From: an uncultured Clostridia bacterium
Lineage (GTDB): Bacteria; Bacillota; Clostridia; Oscillospirales; Acutalibacteraceae
Assembly (NCBI GenBank): GCA_944385055.1
Contig: CALWVT010000003.1
Span: 169,407-233,406 of the forward strand
DNA length: 64,000 nt
Reading direction: 5' to 3'
Positions within the stretch are counted from its first letter, which is position 1. Every line of letters begins with the position of its first letter. Below the pieces are notes generated by a model, which searched no databases, was not told the origin of the DNA, and saw only the letters and a list, made by a program, of their open reading frames with translations. The position numbers were made by a program, and so were the translations under genes. Shown here piece after piece: positions 44,772-53,004 of this stretch.

Positions 44772-45575
44772 ATGGGCTATCGTACCGATCTGGCGCTCGA
44801 GCGCGGCAGCATGAAAGGGAAGACCACCGTCCACCGCGGCCTGCGCATCAGCCGCACACAGGAGCGGGATACGCAGTATATCACGGTCGAGGCGCCGCAG
44901 ATTACGGGCACGGTCACCGGGGATGCCTCGCTGCGCCTTGTTTTGACGAAGGAGCTGCAGGCCCTTCTGCCGCAGGACGGCTGTGTGCTTGTCGCGGGGC
45001 TCGGCAACCCGGCCATTACGCCGGACGCCTTGGGGCCGCTGTGCGCCGACCGCGTCCTCGCGACGCGCCATGTGCGGGGCGCCGCCGCGCGCGCCGTGGG
45101 GCTTTCGGGGCTGCGCAGCGTCGCGGTCGTAAAACCCGGCGTGCTCGGCACCACGGGTGTCGAGACGGCGGAATTCCTGTTAGCCGTCGTCAAAGCGCTG
45201 CGCCCGTGCGCCGTGGTGGCGGTTGACGCGCTGGCGGCCGGGAAACTCCACCGCCTCGGCAAAACGGTCCAGCTCTCCGACGGCGGCATCGCGCCGGGGG
45301 CCGGCGTCGGCAACGACCGGCCCAAGCTTGACCGCGAGACGCTCGGCGTGCCGGTCATCGGCCTCGGCGTGCCGACCGTCGTCGACGCCGCCACGCTGTG
45401 CGGCGCCGTGTGTACGTGCGATACCGCCCGCGCTCCGGCCGATACCGCCGGCATGATGGTCACGCCGCGCGGCATCGACGCGCTCGTTTCCCGTGCCGCA
45501 CATGTGCTCGCGCTGTCGCTCAACTGCGCGCTGAACCCGCGCTTTGAGCCGCGTGTCTTCGAGGAATTGCTCTAG
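44772..45575 (+). CDS. gpr: Germination protease GPR
   Basis: This protease of 267 residues degrades small acid-soluble spore proteins during germination. It starts YRTDLALE, the conserved GPR pro-region and processing end. LVAGLGNPAITPDALGP and KPGVLGTTGVET follow, with conserved acidic residues in VVAVDAL. It is somewhat shorter than Bacillus GPR (about 370), as is usual in Clostridia. AAAAGGAG precedes the ATG. A GGCGGG/CCCGCC hairpin lies in the leader near 44727-44746. I see no clear sigma-F or sigma-G promoter. Confidence 0.9.
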   Translation: MGYRTDLALERGSMKGKTTVHRGLRISRTQERDTQYITVEAPQITGTVTGDASLRLVLTKELQALLPQDGCVLVAGLGNPAITPDALGPLCADRVLATRHVRGAAARAVGLSGLRSVAVVKPGVLGTTGVETAEFLLAVVKALRPCAVVAVDALAAGKLHRLGKTVQLSDGGIAPGAGVGNDRPKLDRETLGVPVIGLGVPTVVDAATLCGAVCTCDTARAPADTAGMMVTPRGIDALVSRAAHVLALSLNCALNPRFEPRVFEELL

Positions 45576-45585
45576 GTTTCCCGCT

Positions 45586-45614
45586 TTGCAATCTGTTTCG
45601 CTTTCTGGTATGAT
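45586..45614 (+). promoter_or_regulatory. Promoter of hydroxyacid dehydrogenase
   Basis: TTGCAA (45586-45591), a 17-base spacer and TATGAT (45609-45614). Confidence 0.7.
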
Positions 45615-45674
45615 AAAGGCAATTTCGGCGCCGGAATTTCCCGGCTGCCCTTTCTGAAAGAAGGAGGCCTTCCC

Positions 45675-46628
45675 ATGCAGATTGCGTTTCGCAAAGTCCC
45701 GTTTCCCGAAGCCCAGTGCCGCATCCTCGACGAAGCCTGCCGCGCGCAGGGGCTTTTGCCCACCTGGTTTTCCGAAAAAGAGCCGCTTTCCCCAGAGGTG
45801 CTGCGGCCGTTTGCGGCGCTGCTCGGCTATTTCCCGCCGGCTTTGCTGAAAAACCTGCCGGCGCTCCAATGGGTGCAGCTGCCGTGCGCCGGCGCGGAGC
45901 GCTACTGCGGCGCGCTCGGCGAACACGTCGTGCTGACGAATGCGTCCGGCGCGTTTAATACGGCGATTGCCGAATATTTATTGCTCGGCTTATTGGCGCT
46001 TTACCGGGACTTGCCGGGATATTTTCAAAACCAGCGCGCAAGGCTTTGGAAACCGCTCGGCCCCGCGCGCACGGTCGCGGGCAGCGCCGTGCTCGTGATC
46101 GGCTGCGGGGAAATCGGGCGCACCTTCGCGCAAAAAGCCGCGGCGCTCGGCGCGCGGGTCGCCGGCATTCACCGCGGGGAGACGCCGCTGCCGGCCCCGT
46201 TTGTGCGCACGTACACGCAGGCAGACCTTCCCCGGGCGCTCGCCGGGGCCGATGCCTGCGTTTTGTGCCTGCCGGCAACCGAGGAGACGCGCGGCTTCTT
46301 TTCGGAAGCGGCGTTTCGCGCGATGCGCCCGGGCGCGGTGCTTTTAAACTGCGGCCGCGGCAGCACCGTCGATGAGGCGGCCCTCGTGAAAGCGCTCGAA
46401 AGCGGCCGGCTCTCCGGCGCCGTGCTCGATGTGTTCGAAAAGGAGCCGCTGCCGAAGGACAGCCCGCTGTGGGGGATGCCGAATGTCGTGCTTACGCCGC
46501 ATATTTCCGGCCGCGACGGCGACCCGTGCAATGCACCGGAAATCTTCGCGATTTTCCGGGAGAATCTCACGCGCTTTGCCGAGGGCAGGCCGCTGACGCA
46601 TATCGTCGACAAGGCGCGCGGCTATTGA
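45675..46628 (+). CDS. D-2-hydroxyacid dehydrogenase family protein
   Basis: This oxidoreductase of 317 residues has the NAD motif VIGCGEIGRTFAQ. Catalytic residues are Arg in NCGRGSTVDE, Glu in VFEKEPLP and His in TPHISG. Substrate unknown; glyoxylate/hydroxypyruvate reductase-like activity is possible. It sits between gpr and spoIIP, which are usually adjacent, and has its own vegetative promoter. Its last 7 bases overlap the end of spoIIP on the other strand. Confidence 0.85.
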   Translation: MQIAFRKVPFPEAQCRILDEACRAQGLLPTWFSEKEPLSPEVLRPFAALLGYFPPALLKNLPALQWVQLPCAGAERYCGALGEHVVLTNASGAFNTAIAEYLLLGLLALYRDLPGYFQNQRARLWKPLGPARTVAGSAVLVIGCGEIGRTFAQKAAALGARVAGIHRGETPLPAPFVRTYTQADLPRALAGADACVLCLPATEETRGFFSEAAFRAMRPGAVLLNCGRGSTVDEAALVKALESGRLSGAVLDVFEKEPLPKDSPLWGMPNVVLTPHISGRDGDPCNAPEIFAIFRENLTRFAEGRPLTHIVDKARGY

Positions 46629-47710
46629 GCCAGCTTCTTTAATTCCTGTGCGAGGACCTGCCCGAACAATTCCCCGCCGTAGACGGCTTCGTCGAGCGTG
46701 TTGACCTCCGTGCCGAATTCGACCAAAAGCGAGCCGGGCGTCATCTGCTCGTTGTAGCGGTTCGGGCTGAAATTTAGCGGCCGCATCAGGTTTGGGAAAA
46801 GTTCGGCGGCGCCCTGCTGCAGGCGGACCGCGAGGCGCAGGTTTTCTTCCCAGTTCGGGAAGCCGAGCGTGCCGTCGTCGTCGCAGCCGGAAATAATCAT
46901 GATCTGGCACGCCTTTTTGCCGTTGACGATTACCGTCGGCTTATAGCGCGTGCCGGAGGAGGTGGTCATCGTGTCGCGGTGGATGTCGAGCGTGACCTGG
47001 ATGGTCGGGTACTGCTTTAAGTTTTTCTCCATCGTCTGCGCGCTGCGCGTGTAGCTGCCGCTGAATACCGGGTCATCGTGGATGGTCGTGTCGTGGATGA
47101 CGCCGATGCCCGCCGCCTCCAGGGATTTTGCGACCGCGTCCCCGACCGCGACGACGTTCTGCGAGGGGTCGCGCGTGCGCGTCACGCCCGCGTACGCTTC
47201 CGTCGTGTGCGTGTGGTACAACAGCACCATTGGGGTGCCGTCGAGGCGGATGTCCAGAGGCGGCGTTTCCGAAAGCACCTGCGCAACGTCGAGGGAATGG
47301 TATGTGTTTTTATTGGACACATAGATGTCCCCTTGCCGCGTGCCGTTTTCGGAAATATCCGTCTCGAGGATCTGGTTCCCGAGGTCCGTGTCCGCGACGC
47401 GCTGTGTGACGGCCGGCGTGCTGCTCGAGGCGGCCGGCGGTGTGGAGGAAGCCGCGGAGGCGGCCGCTTCGGAGGAGGCCGTCTGCGAGGAAGCGGGCGC
47501 TTGAGACGGCGCGGCCGCGCTCTGCTGGGCGCGTGTATCGTCTTCGCCGGCCGGCTGCAAAAGCGCGTGGACCGTGCCGTTTGGCAGCGCGAACCCCGCC
47601 GCGAAGAGTGCCCCCTCGGATGCGGAAAGCGCGGGCAGCCGCATGGCCGCGGCCGCGCACGCCGCCGCCAGCACGAGGCTCGCGCCGGCCGTTTTCCAGA
47701 TTTTGCGCAT
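46622..47710 (-). CDS. spoIIP: Stage II sporulation protein P
   Basis: This is the membrane-anchored cell-wall amidase/endopeptidase of 362 residues that drives engulfment with SpoIID and SpoIIM. An N-terminal membrane anchor (residues 7-25) is followed by a 60-residue Ser/Ala/Pro linker. The catalytic domain has LLYHTHTTEAY and TLDIHRD as zinc ligands and LVEFGTEVNT near the end. AAGGAGGGG precedes the ATG at 47710. A sigma-E-like promoter lies 49 bases upstream of the start codon. It faces the dehydrogenase gene instead of following gpr. Confidence 0.92.
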   Translation of the reverse strand: MRKIWKTAGASLVLAAACAAAAMRLPALSASEGALFAAGFALPNGTVHALLQPAGEDDTRAQQSAAAPSQAPASSQTASSEAAASAASSTPPAASSSTPAVTQRVADTDLGNQILETDISENGTRQGDIYVSNKNTYHSLDVAQVLSETPPLDIRLDGTPMVLLYHTHTTEAYAGVTRTRDPSQNVVAVGDAVAKSLEAAGIGVIHDTTIHDDPVFSGSYTRSAQTMEKNLKQYPTIQVTLDIHRDTMTTSSGTRYKPTVIVNGKKACQIMIISGCDDDGTLGFPNWEENLRLAVRLQQGAAELFPNLMRPLNFSPNRYNEQMTPGSLLVEFGTEVNTLDEAVYGGELFGQVLAQELKKLAQ

Positions 47711-47758
47711 GGGCGTCCCCTCCTTTCTGCTTCGTCCCCAAAACGGTGCCCTGCATGT

Positions 47759-47788
47759 ATTGTATCGCGGGAGCAGGGAAAAATATGC
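47759..47788 (-). promoter_or_regulatory. Sigma-E-like promoter of spoIIP
   Basis: On the minus strand GCATATT (47782-47788), a 15-base spacer and GATACAAT (47759-47766) fit the sigma-E consensus KMATATT, 14-15, CATACAHT with one mismatch. A perfect ATGCAGG-TT-CCTGCAT palindrome (47785-47800) overlaps the -35 box. Confidence 0.65.
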
Positions 47789-47825
47789 AGGTTCCTGCAT
47801 TTTTCCTGGCAAAGGGGGGAGTCCG

Positions 47826-48080
47826 ATGCGGAGGAGGCCGGGCCTGCGCTACTTTTTTGTTTCGTTTGTCTGCACGCTGATCGTGCTGGGCAGCCTGCTC
47901 GCGCTCGCGCGCGTCGATCTCGCGACGCGGCATGTCGGTTTTGCGGACGGGCGGACGGTATACGTCGAACAGCTGCGGCCGTTTTTACAGGCGCACACGG
48001 GCATTTGTAAATTCACGGATCTATGGTATAATCGACTCATCGAAATCATTTGCCCGCAGGCACTGGGGGATTCTTCGTGA
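47826..48080 (+). CDS. Small single-pass membrane protein
   Basis: This protein of 84 residues has unknown function. An Arg-rich start (MRRRPGLR) and one hydrophobic segment (about residues 9-28) suggest a membrane anchor with the remaining 55 residues outside. Two cysteines lie near the C-terminus. AAGGGGGGAG precedes the ATG. Its stop overlaps the start of the next gene in a GTGA, so the two are translated together. Confidence 0.6.
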   Translation: MRRRPGLRYFFVSFVCTLIVLGSLLALARVDLATRHVGFADGRTVYVEQLRPFLQAHTGICKFTDLWYNRLIEIICPQALGDSS

Positions 48081-48547
48081 AAGCATGGAACCGAATTTGG
48101 GGGGCGCTTTTCGCGTCTTTGCTGCTGTGTCTTTTGGCGGCACTGCCGGCCGCCGCGAGCGGCGTTTACGCACAGGCTTCGGCCGTTTCTGCCGTTTCCG
48201 CGGCGGAGAGCGCTTCGCTGTCCGCGGCCGGAAGCCGGGCGCCGGTTTCTTCGGAAAAACCCATCTCGCTGCCGCCGGTCGAAAGCGTCAACGAGACGCC
48301 CGTGCTGGGTCCGACGACCTCCACGCCGGTGCGCGACAATTTTTTAAACGGCCTGGGCATCGTATTGTGGGCAGCGGCCGTCGCGGCGGTGGTGGCAATC
48401 CTCTTGCGCGCGCGCCGTTCACGCCGCCGTACGCGCTCGCCCGACGCCGTGTTGGGCAAGCGCCGCTACCACGCCGTGCACCGCGACCGCAGGCGGCGGC
48501 TTCTCGGGGATAAATATTACCACGACAAGAAATACGATAAAAAGTAA
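48077..48547 (+). CDS. Exported single-pass protein with basic tail
   Basis: This protein of 156 residues has unknown function. It has a signal peptide (ALFASLLLCLLAALPAAASG), then a Ser/Ala/Val-rich extracytoplasmic part, a membrane helix (about 98-118, LGIVLWAAAVAAVVAILL), and a cytoplasmic tail very rich in Arg, Lys, His and Tyr. The tail could bind nucleic acid or phospholipid. The GTG start overlaps the previous stop by 4 bases. Its place next to spoIIP hints at a sporulation role, but nothing in the sequence proves it. Confidence 0.6.
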   Translation: MKAWNRIWGALFASLLLCLLAALPAAASGVYAQASAVSAVSAAESASLSAAGSRAPVSSEKPISLPPVESVNETPVLGPTTSTPVRDNFLNGLGIVLWAAAVAAVVAILLRARRSRRRTRSPDAVLGKRRYHAVHRDRRRRLLGDKYYHDKKYDKK

Positions 48548-48592
48548 AGCTACAAAAGAAAACCGACAGAATCCATAAAATCAAATTCCACA

Positions 48593-48625
48593 AACGGGGG
48601 GGGCTTGGCAACCTCCCGTTTTTTC
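48593..48625 (+). terminator. Terminator after the small exported pair
   Basis: AACGGGGG pairs with CTCCCGTT (one G-T pair) and is followed by TTTTTC; the 5' arm continues into a run of eight G. Confidence 0.6.
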
Positions 48626-48644
48626 GTTTTATACAAAGGCGCGG

Positions 48645-48673
48645 TTTACAGAAACCGGATTGTATGGTATCCT
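48645..48673 (+). promoter_or_regulatory. Promoter of lipoprotein gene
   Basis: TTTACA (48645-48650), a 17-base spacer and TATCCT (48668-48673). Confidence 0.5.
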
Positions 48674-48743
48674 AAAAATAGAGAGCGCATCCCATTTCCA
48701 GATCTTTGAGAGCCTGTCCTGTTTCAAAAAGGAGGAATTTTCC

Positions 48744-49556
48744 ATGAAACAAAAGAAAATCCTGACGTTCTTGAGCGCTGCCGCCGCATTGTGTGTGACC
48801 CTCACGGCCTGCTCGGGCGGCAGCACGGCACAGATCAACACGCTCCCGGAGAAGGAAGCGGCCGGCGCCGCGCAGACAGCGGTGCGGGCAAGTGTAAAGC
48901 TGGCGGACAAGGAAATCCCGGTCAAGGCGATTACGTCCGAACAGGCGGACGTGCTGTGCGGCATCCCGGCGGGCATAACGCCCGAAACGCCCATCCGCAC
49001 GGAACTTTACACAGATGAGAATCAGAACTTATACACCTACGACAACCTCGGCCGCCTGACGGAATACACGGCGACACAGCCGCAGAAGGCCGCCGTTAAG
49101 CTCTCGAGTGCAGCGTCGGCGGAAAAGGTGGTAGAGTCTTTGCCGGAAGTGCTCGGCGATGCGGTGCCGCATCTCGAAGACTTTGCAATTTGGCAAGACC
49201 CCTATGGGTCGAATGACCCGAATCGCTGCGTGCTCGTGCGTGAGATTGGGGAGAATCAGAAAGATTCGATGGAAGTCAGATGGAATACGGATGGTTCCGT
49301 AAAATCCATTTGGGTGTCCTATTCGTCCGATACCGAAGTGCCGCTGTCCGATTCCGTCAAAGAGGCGCTGCGTGCGAACGCGCAGGCGGAGATGGAAGCG
49401 CGTGCGAAGGCGCAGAATGCGGTAGATGCAGAGATCGTAGAAGAGCGTTTCTTTGAATCCAACCATAAAGCCAGCGGAAACTTTTCTTTCTGCTTTACAG
49501 ACCAAGGCGGCGCCTATTGGGCGGAATGCTATTCTTGTTCACAGCCGCTCGAATGA
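48744..49556 (+). CDS. Lipoprotein of unknown function
   Basis: This exported protein of 270 residues has the lipobox LTACSG near residue 23, so it should be lipid-anchored on the outer face of the membrane. The mature part has no family I recognise; it holds a Tyr-rich YTYDNLGRLTEYTA stretch reminiscent of YD-type sequence and an Ala/Glu/Lys-rich helix (about 210-235). The second half is visibly less GC-rich than its surroundings. AAAGGAGG precedes the ATG at 48744, and a terminator follows. Confidence 0.7.
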   Translation: MKQKKILTFLSAAAALCVTLTACSGGSTAQINTLPEKEAAGAAQTAVRASVKLADKEIPVKAITSEQADVLCGIPAGITPETPIRTELYTDENQNLYTYDNLGRLTEYTATQPQKAAVKLSSAASAEKVVESLPEVLGDAVPHLEDFAIWQDPYGSNDPNRCVLVREIGENQKDSMEVRWNTDGSVKSIWVSYSSDTEVPLSDSVKEALRANAQAEMEARAKAQNAVDAEIVEERFFESNHKASGNFSFCFTDQGGAYWAECYSCSQPLE

Positions 49557-49576
49557 GTACAAAATAAAAAGACAGA

Positions 49577-49620
49577 AAAAGGCGCCCGTCCTGCCGAAAA
49601 AAGCAGGGCGGGCGCTTTTC
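49577..49620 (+). terminator. Terminator of lipoprotein gene
   Basis: GCGCCCGTCCTGC (49582-49594) pairs with GCAGGGCGGGCGC (49603-49615), one G-T pair, followed by TTTTCG. Confidence 0.85.
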
Positions 49621-49740
49621 GCTTTTGTTTGTAAAATAGGCGCGGAATCTTCAGCCGCGAACCGAAAAGCCGAACAATTGAGGAAACCCTCAGAAGTCTA
49701 GGCCGAAACCCTTTGCCGCGAGCGGCGGCGGGTTCGGCTT

Positions 49741-49907
49741 GTCCCCTCGCGCGATTGTGCCGAAGGCACTCCAGCGCGAACGCAGAACGGGGGATTCCAA
49801 AGGGGGCGCAGCCCTCCTTTGGCCAGTCTTTGCCTACTTTCTGCTGGGCAGAAAGTAGGGGCCCCGCGCGGCCTGCGAAGTGCCCCGCAGGGGTAAGCGC
49901 GTCGAAG
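49741..49907 (-). repeat. Structured dispersed repeat, copy 3
   Basis: On the minus strand this copy runs parallel to 917-1083 with few differences. The main hairpin is a 12-bp stem with a 3-base loop (49833-49844 with 49848-49859). The second hairpin (GTGCC-TTC-GGCAC on the minus strand) has a different stem from copy 1 but keeps both loop and pairing. It lies just downstream of the dehydrogenase gene that ends at 49990, whose transcript would run into it. Confidence 0.8.
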
Positions 49908-49989
49908 AAATAAACTTAAAATTTTAAAAAAGGTCAAAAGGGTAAGGAAAGCCCGACTCTTAGGGCGCAAAAACGTCTTCCAAACATTT

Positions 49990-50955
49990 TTACGCGTTTA
50001 CGAGATTCTGCGGGTGCCCCTCCAAAAACGACCGCACATTTTCGACCGCGATGTCCATCAGCCGCGCGCGGCTCTCCTTCGGCGCCCACGAGATGTGCGG
50101 CGTCACGAGACAGTGAGGCTCTTTAAAGAGCGGGTTATCCTCCCGCGGCGGCTCGACTTCGAGCACGTCCAGCCCCGCGCCGGCAAGTTTCCCGCTTTGC
50201 AAGGCGGCAAGCAGCGCCCGCTCGTCGATCAATGGCCCGCGCGATGTGTTTAAAACGAGCGCGCCCGTCTTCATCTGTGCGATCGTCTCGTCGCAAAGCA
50301 GGTGCTGTGTGTCCGGCAGAAGCGGGCAGTGCAGGCTCACGACGTCGCTCTCGCGCAAAAGGGTAGGGAGGTCTACCTTTTCGGCCGGCGGCGCGGCGGG
50401 CGCCTTTTCGTCATACGCCAACACCCGCATGCCGAACGCCGCCGCGAGTTTCCCGACGGCCCGCCCGATGCGCCCGTAGCCGATGATCCCGAACGTCTTG
50501 CCCGCAAGCTCGATGAGCGGCGTGTCCCAGAAGCAGAAATCTTCACACCGGCTCCATTTGCCCGCCTTGACGGCGCGGCTGTGGTCGCCGACATGGTGGC
50601 ACAATTCCAAAAGCAGCGCCATCGTCATCTGCGCGACGGAATTCGTCGCATACGTCGGGATGTTGCTGACGAGGACCCCGTGCGCCCGTGCGGCGGCCGT
50701 GTCGATGACGTTGTAGCCCGTGGCCAATACGCCGATGTACTTTAATTCCGGCGAAAGCGCGTCGATCACAGCGCCCGATACGGGCGTCTTATTGACGAGC
50801 AGGATCTCGGCGCCTTTCGCGCGGCGGAGGATCTCTTCGTCGCCGTCCCGAAACGGCGTGCGGTCATAGACCGTCAAGTCCCCGAGCGCTTCCAGGCCCG
50901 CCCAGCTCAAATCGCCGGGATTTTCCGTATAGCCGTCGAGTATCACGATTTTCAA
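49990..50955 (-). CDS. D-2-hydroxyacid dehydrogenase, glycerate dehydrogenase-like
   Basis: This oxidoreductase of 321 residues has NAD motif IIGYGRIGRAVG and catalytic Arg in NTSRGPLID, Glu in VLEVEPPRED and His in VTPHISWA. YATNSVAQMTMALLLEL and FCFWDTPLIELAGKT are typical of the hydroxypyruvate/glycerate dehydrogenase group. The TTG start at 50955 follows AGGAGG by 9 bases and overlaps the aldolase stop (TTGA), so translation is coupled. As the third gene after a kinase and an HpaI-type aldolase, it may reduce the aldehyde or keto product of the aldolase. Confidence 0.85.
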   Translation of the reverse strand: MKIVILDGYTENPGDLSWAGLEALGDLTVYDRTPFRDGDEEILRRAKGAEILLVNKTPVSGAVIDALSPELKYIGVLATGYNVIDTAAARAHGVLVSNIPTYATNSVAQMTMALLLELCHHVGDHSRAVKAGKWSRCEDFCFWDTPLIELAGKTFGIIGYGRIGRAVGKLAAAFGMRVLAYDEKAPAAPPAEKVDLPTLLRESDVVSLHCPLLPDTQHLLCDETIAQMKTGALVLNTSRGPLIDERALLAALQSGKLAGAGLDVLEVEPPREDNPLFKEPHCLVTPHISWAPKESRARLMDIAVENVRSFLEGHPQNLVNA

Positions 50956-51737
50956 AGCAAAGCGCCTCCTTTTTGTGCCTCTTCCCGCAGGGCCTGCACG
51001 CCGGCCCCGCCCGCGAGCAAAAGGCCCGCGTCGCTGTTCCAAAGCATGACCTGCATACCGCTTGCAAGCCACGGCTTGAGCGGCGCGGCCCCGCCGAAAT
51101 GGACGCCGGAATACTTCCCGGCCGCCTTTGCCGCCGCGATGACGCGCTCGAACGCCGCGACGATTTCCGGCCGCGTGAACTGGTCGAGCACGCCGTAGTC
51201 CTGTGTCATGTCGTTCGGGCCGATAAACGCGACGTCGATGCCGTCAACTGAGAGGATTTCCTCGACGTGTTCGACGCCGGCGCGCGACTCGATCTGGCAC
51301 ATTAAGAGCGTCTCATCGTTTGCCTGCCGCATATAGGCCGGGCCGTCTACCTTCTGGAAATTCGTGTGCGGCCGCGAAAGCGATACGCCGCGGTGGCCGA
51401 GCGGCGCATATTTTGCGCAGTCGACGAGCATCTGTGCCTGTTCCTTCGATTCCGTGCTCGGCAGCAGGATGCCCTGGGCGCCCATTTCTAAAAATTTTAA
51501 GACGTGCTCGCGGCGCATTTCCGGAATGCGCACGAGTGCCGGCAGGCCGATGCCGCGGGATTCGGCCAGGATATTGGCGACTTCGCGGGTTGTAAACGAG
51601 CCGTGCTCGCAGTCGATGATAAAGAAGTCAAACCCGCAGTTCTGTAAAAGCCGCGCGATGTCCGGCAGCGGGAACGTCGTGACCATCGTGCCGAAAATGC
51701 TTTTTCCGGCGCGCAGTTTTTGTTTTAACGAAACCAT
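50952..51737 (-). CDS. HpcH/HpaI-family class II aldolase
   Basis: This aldolase of 261 residues cleaves 2-keto-3-deoxy acids to pyruvate and an aldehyde. FFIIDCEHGSF, PALVRIPE, GILLPSTES and QIESRAGVEHV supply the metal ligands and catalytic residues of the GarL/HpaI/YfaU group; CEHG contains the catalytic His. Candidates are 2-keto-3-deoxyglucarate (giving tartronate semialdehyde) and 2-keto-3-deoxy-L-rhamnonate (giving lactaldehyde). The ATG at 51737 follows AAAGGGG; one seven codons earlier has none. Confidence 0.85.
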   Translation of the reverse strand: MVSLKQKLRAGKSIFGTMVTTFPLPDIARLLQNCGFDFFIIDCEHGSFTTREVANILAESRGIGLPALVRIPEMRREHVLKFLEMGAQGILLPSTESKEQAQMLVDCAKYAPLGHRGVSLSRPHTNFQKVDGPAYMRQANDETLLMCQIESRAGVEHVEEILSVDGIDVAFIGPNDMTQDYGVLDQFTRPEIVAAFERVIAAAKAAGKYSGVHFGGAAPLKPWLASGMQVMLWNSDAGLLLAGGAGVQALREEAQKGGALL

Positions 51738-51773
51738 TTTTCGTTTCCCCTTTCTCATGGGTGTTTCGATCGT

Positions 51774-52790
51774 TTAAAGGGTGTCTAAATCGACGCTGTG
51801 CACGCGGCACAGCGGGGAATGGGCGAGCGCCTCCACCTCCTGCCGGGTCGGGAGCGCCGCGCCGATGGCGCCGCGGTGGCGGATGACGAGCGTGCCGGCG
51901 CTGTTGCAAAAGCCGGCGAGTTCTTCGAGCCCCATGCCCTCGCACAGCCCCACGCACAAAGCCGCCGCAAACGTATCGCCGGCGCCCGTCGGGTCGATGG
52001 GCGGCTCGTCGATTCCTTCCGCCACGGCCACGCGCCCGTCCATGCTCAAAATGGCGCCGTCTTTGTCGCGCGTCAAGGCGACCACGCGCGGCCCCATCGC
52101 GTGCAGTGCGCGCAGGACGTCCCCGATTTCCGTTTTGCCCGTGATCATCCGCCCCTCTTCCAGGGTCGGCGCCACGATATCCGCGTGCCGCACCGCCCAC
52201 AGGAGCCGTTCGCGCGCGCCGTCGGCTGCGCAGAGCTCCGTGCGGATGTTCGGGTCGAACGAGACGAGCACATGCGCCCGCCGCGCGACCTCCACAAGCT
52301 TATAGCAGACCGCCCGCATCGGTTCGCTGAGCTCGAGGAGCATCCCCGGGAAATGGACCGCAAAGGCGCTTGCGAGGTACGATTCGTCGAGTTCCTCCGC
52401 CCGCAGCTTGCTGCCGATCGAATCTTTGCGGTAATATTGGTACCTGCGGCCTTCTTCCAGGTATTCGAGGAACGCGAGCCCGATCTGCCCCTCCTCGGCG
52501 CGGACCAGGCAGGATAAATCCACGCCCTGTTCCTCGAGCACGGTGACCGCCATGCGGCTTAAACTGTCGCAGCCTACTTTCCCTACAAAGCCGGATTCTG
52601 CGCCGAGCCGTGCCGCCGCACAGGCGAAAATGCCCGCGGAACCGCTGGCCGTCTTGATGACCGGCCCCGCATCCGCAATGCGCATGCCCGCTTTTCCGGG
52701 AACCAGGTCAATCAAAAGTTCCCCGACCGCCACAATTTTGCCGGGGCTGCGTGCGCGAACCGTCCGTTTTCTCTCTACTTCTGTCTGCAC
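51774..52790 (-). CDS. PfkB-family sugar kinase, KDG kinase-like
   Basis: This kinase of 338 residues has the PfkB signature GSAGIFACAAARLGAESGFVGKVG at its start and PTGAGDTFAAAL at its end, the Asp being the catalytic base. The 2-keto-3-deoxygluconate kinase and fructokinase subgroups look alike; the aldolase downstream favours a keto-deoxy acid. The GTG start is 9 bases after AAAGGAG. It is first in a three-gene operon divergent from a LacI regulator. Confidence 0.82.
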   Translation of the reverse strand: MQTEVERKRTVRARSPGKIVAVGELLIDLVPGKAGMRIADAGPVIKTASGSAGIFACAAARLGAESGFVGKVGCDSLSRMAVTVLEEQGVDLSCLVRAEEGQIGLAFLEYLEEGRRYQYYRKDSIGSKLRAEELDESYLASAFAVHFPGMLLELSEPMRAVCYKLVEVARRAHVLVSFDPNIRTELCAADGARERLLWAVRHADIVAPTLEEGRMITGKTEIGDVLRALHAMGPRVVALTRDKDGAILSMDGRVAVAEGIDEPPIDPTGAGDTFAAALCVGLCEGMGLEELAGFCNSAGTLVIRHRGAIGAALPTRQEVEALAHSPLCRVHSVDLDTL

Positions 52791-52814
52791 TGTCGATGGC
52801 TCCTTTCACAAGCA

Positions 52815-52852
52815 AGTTTATATTAGTAATAAATTCTAAATATCAATAAACT
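52815..52852. promoter_or_regulatory. AT-rich inverted repeat, probable operator
   Basis: AGTTTAT (52815-52821) and ATAAACT (52846-52852) flank an AT-rich core just downstream of the kinase operon promoter, in an otherwise GC-rich genome. It is well placed to block transcription. Confidence 0.45.
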
Positions 52853-52862
52853 TATTAAGTGC

Positions 52863-52891
52863 AGTATACCGGAAAATTTGCGGTGTGTCAA
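52863..52891 (-). promoter_or_regulatory. Promoter of kinase-aldolase-dehydrogenase operon
   Basis: On the minus strand a perfect TTGACA (52886-52891), a 17-base spacer and TATACT (52863-52868). Confidence 0.85.
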
Positions 52892-52909
52892 GGGAATTCC
52901 AAGGATCCC

Positions 52910-52974
52910 ACGTGAAATTCTTAAAAATTGACGAACGATTTCACGTTGACTTTCCCACGGAAAACGGGTATAAT
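52910..52974 (+). promoter_or_regulatory. Promoter and putative operator of the LacI gene
   Basis: TTGACT (52946-52951), a 17-base spacer and TATAAT (52969-52974). Inverted arms ACGTGAAAT (52910-52918) and ATTTCACGT (52938-52946) abut the -35 box, and TTTCC-CAC-GGAAA (52951-52963) fills the spacer. Both could be sites of autoregulation. Confidence 0.75.
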
Positions 52975-53004
52975 ATTAGTGTAATATTATTAAAGGGAGC
53001 GTCC

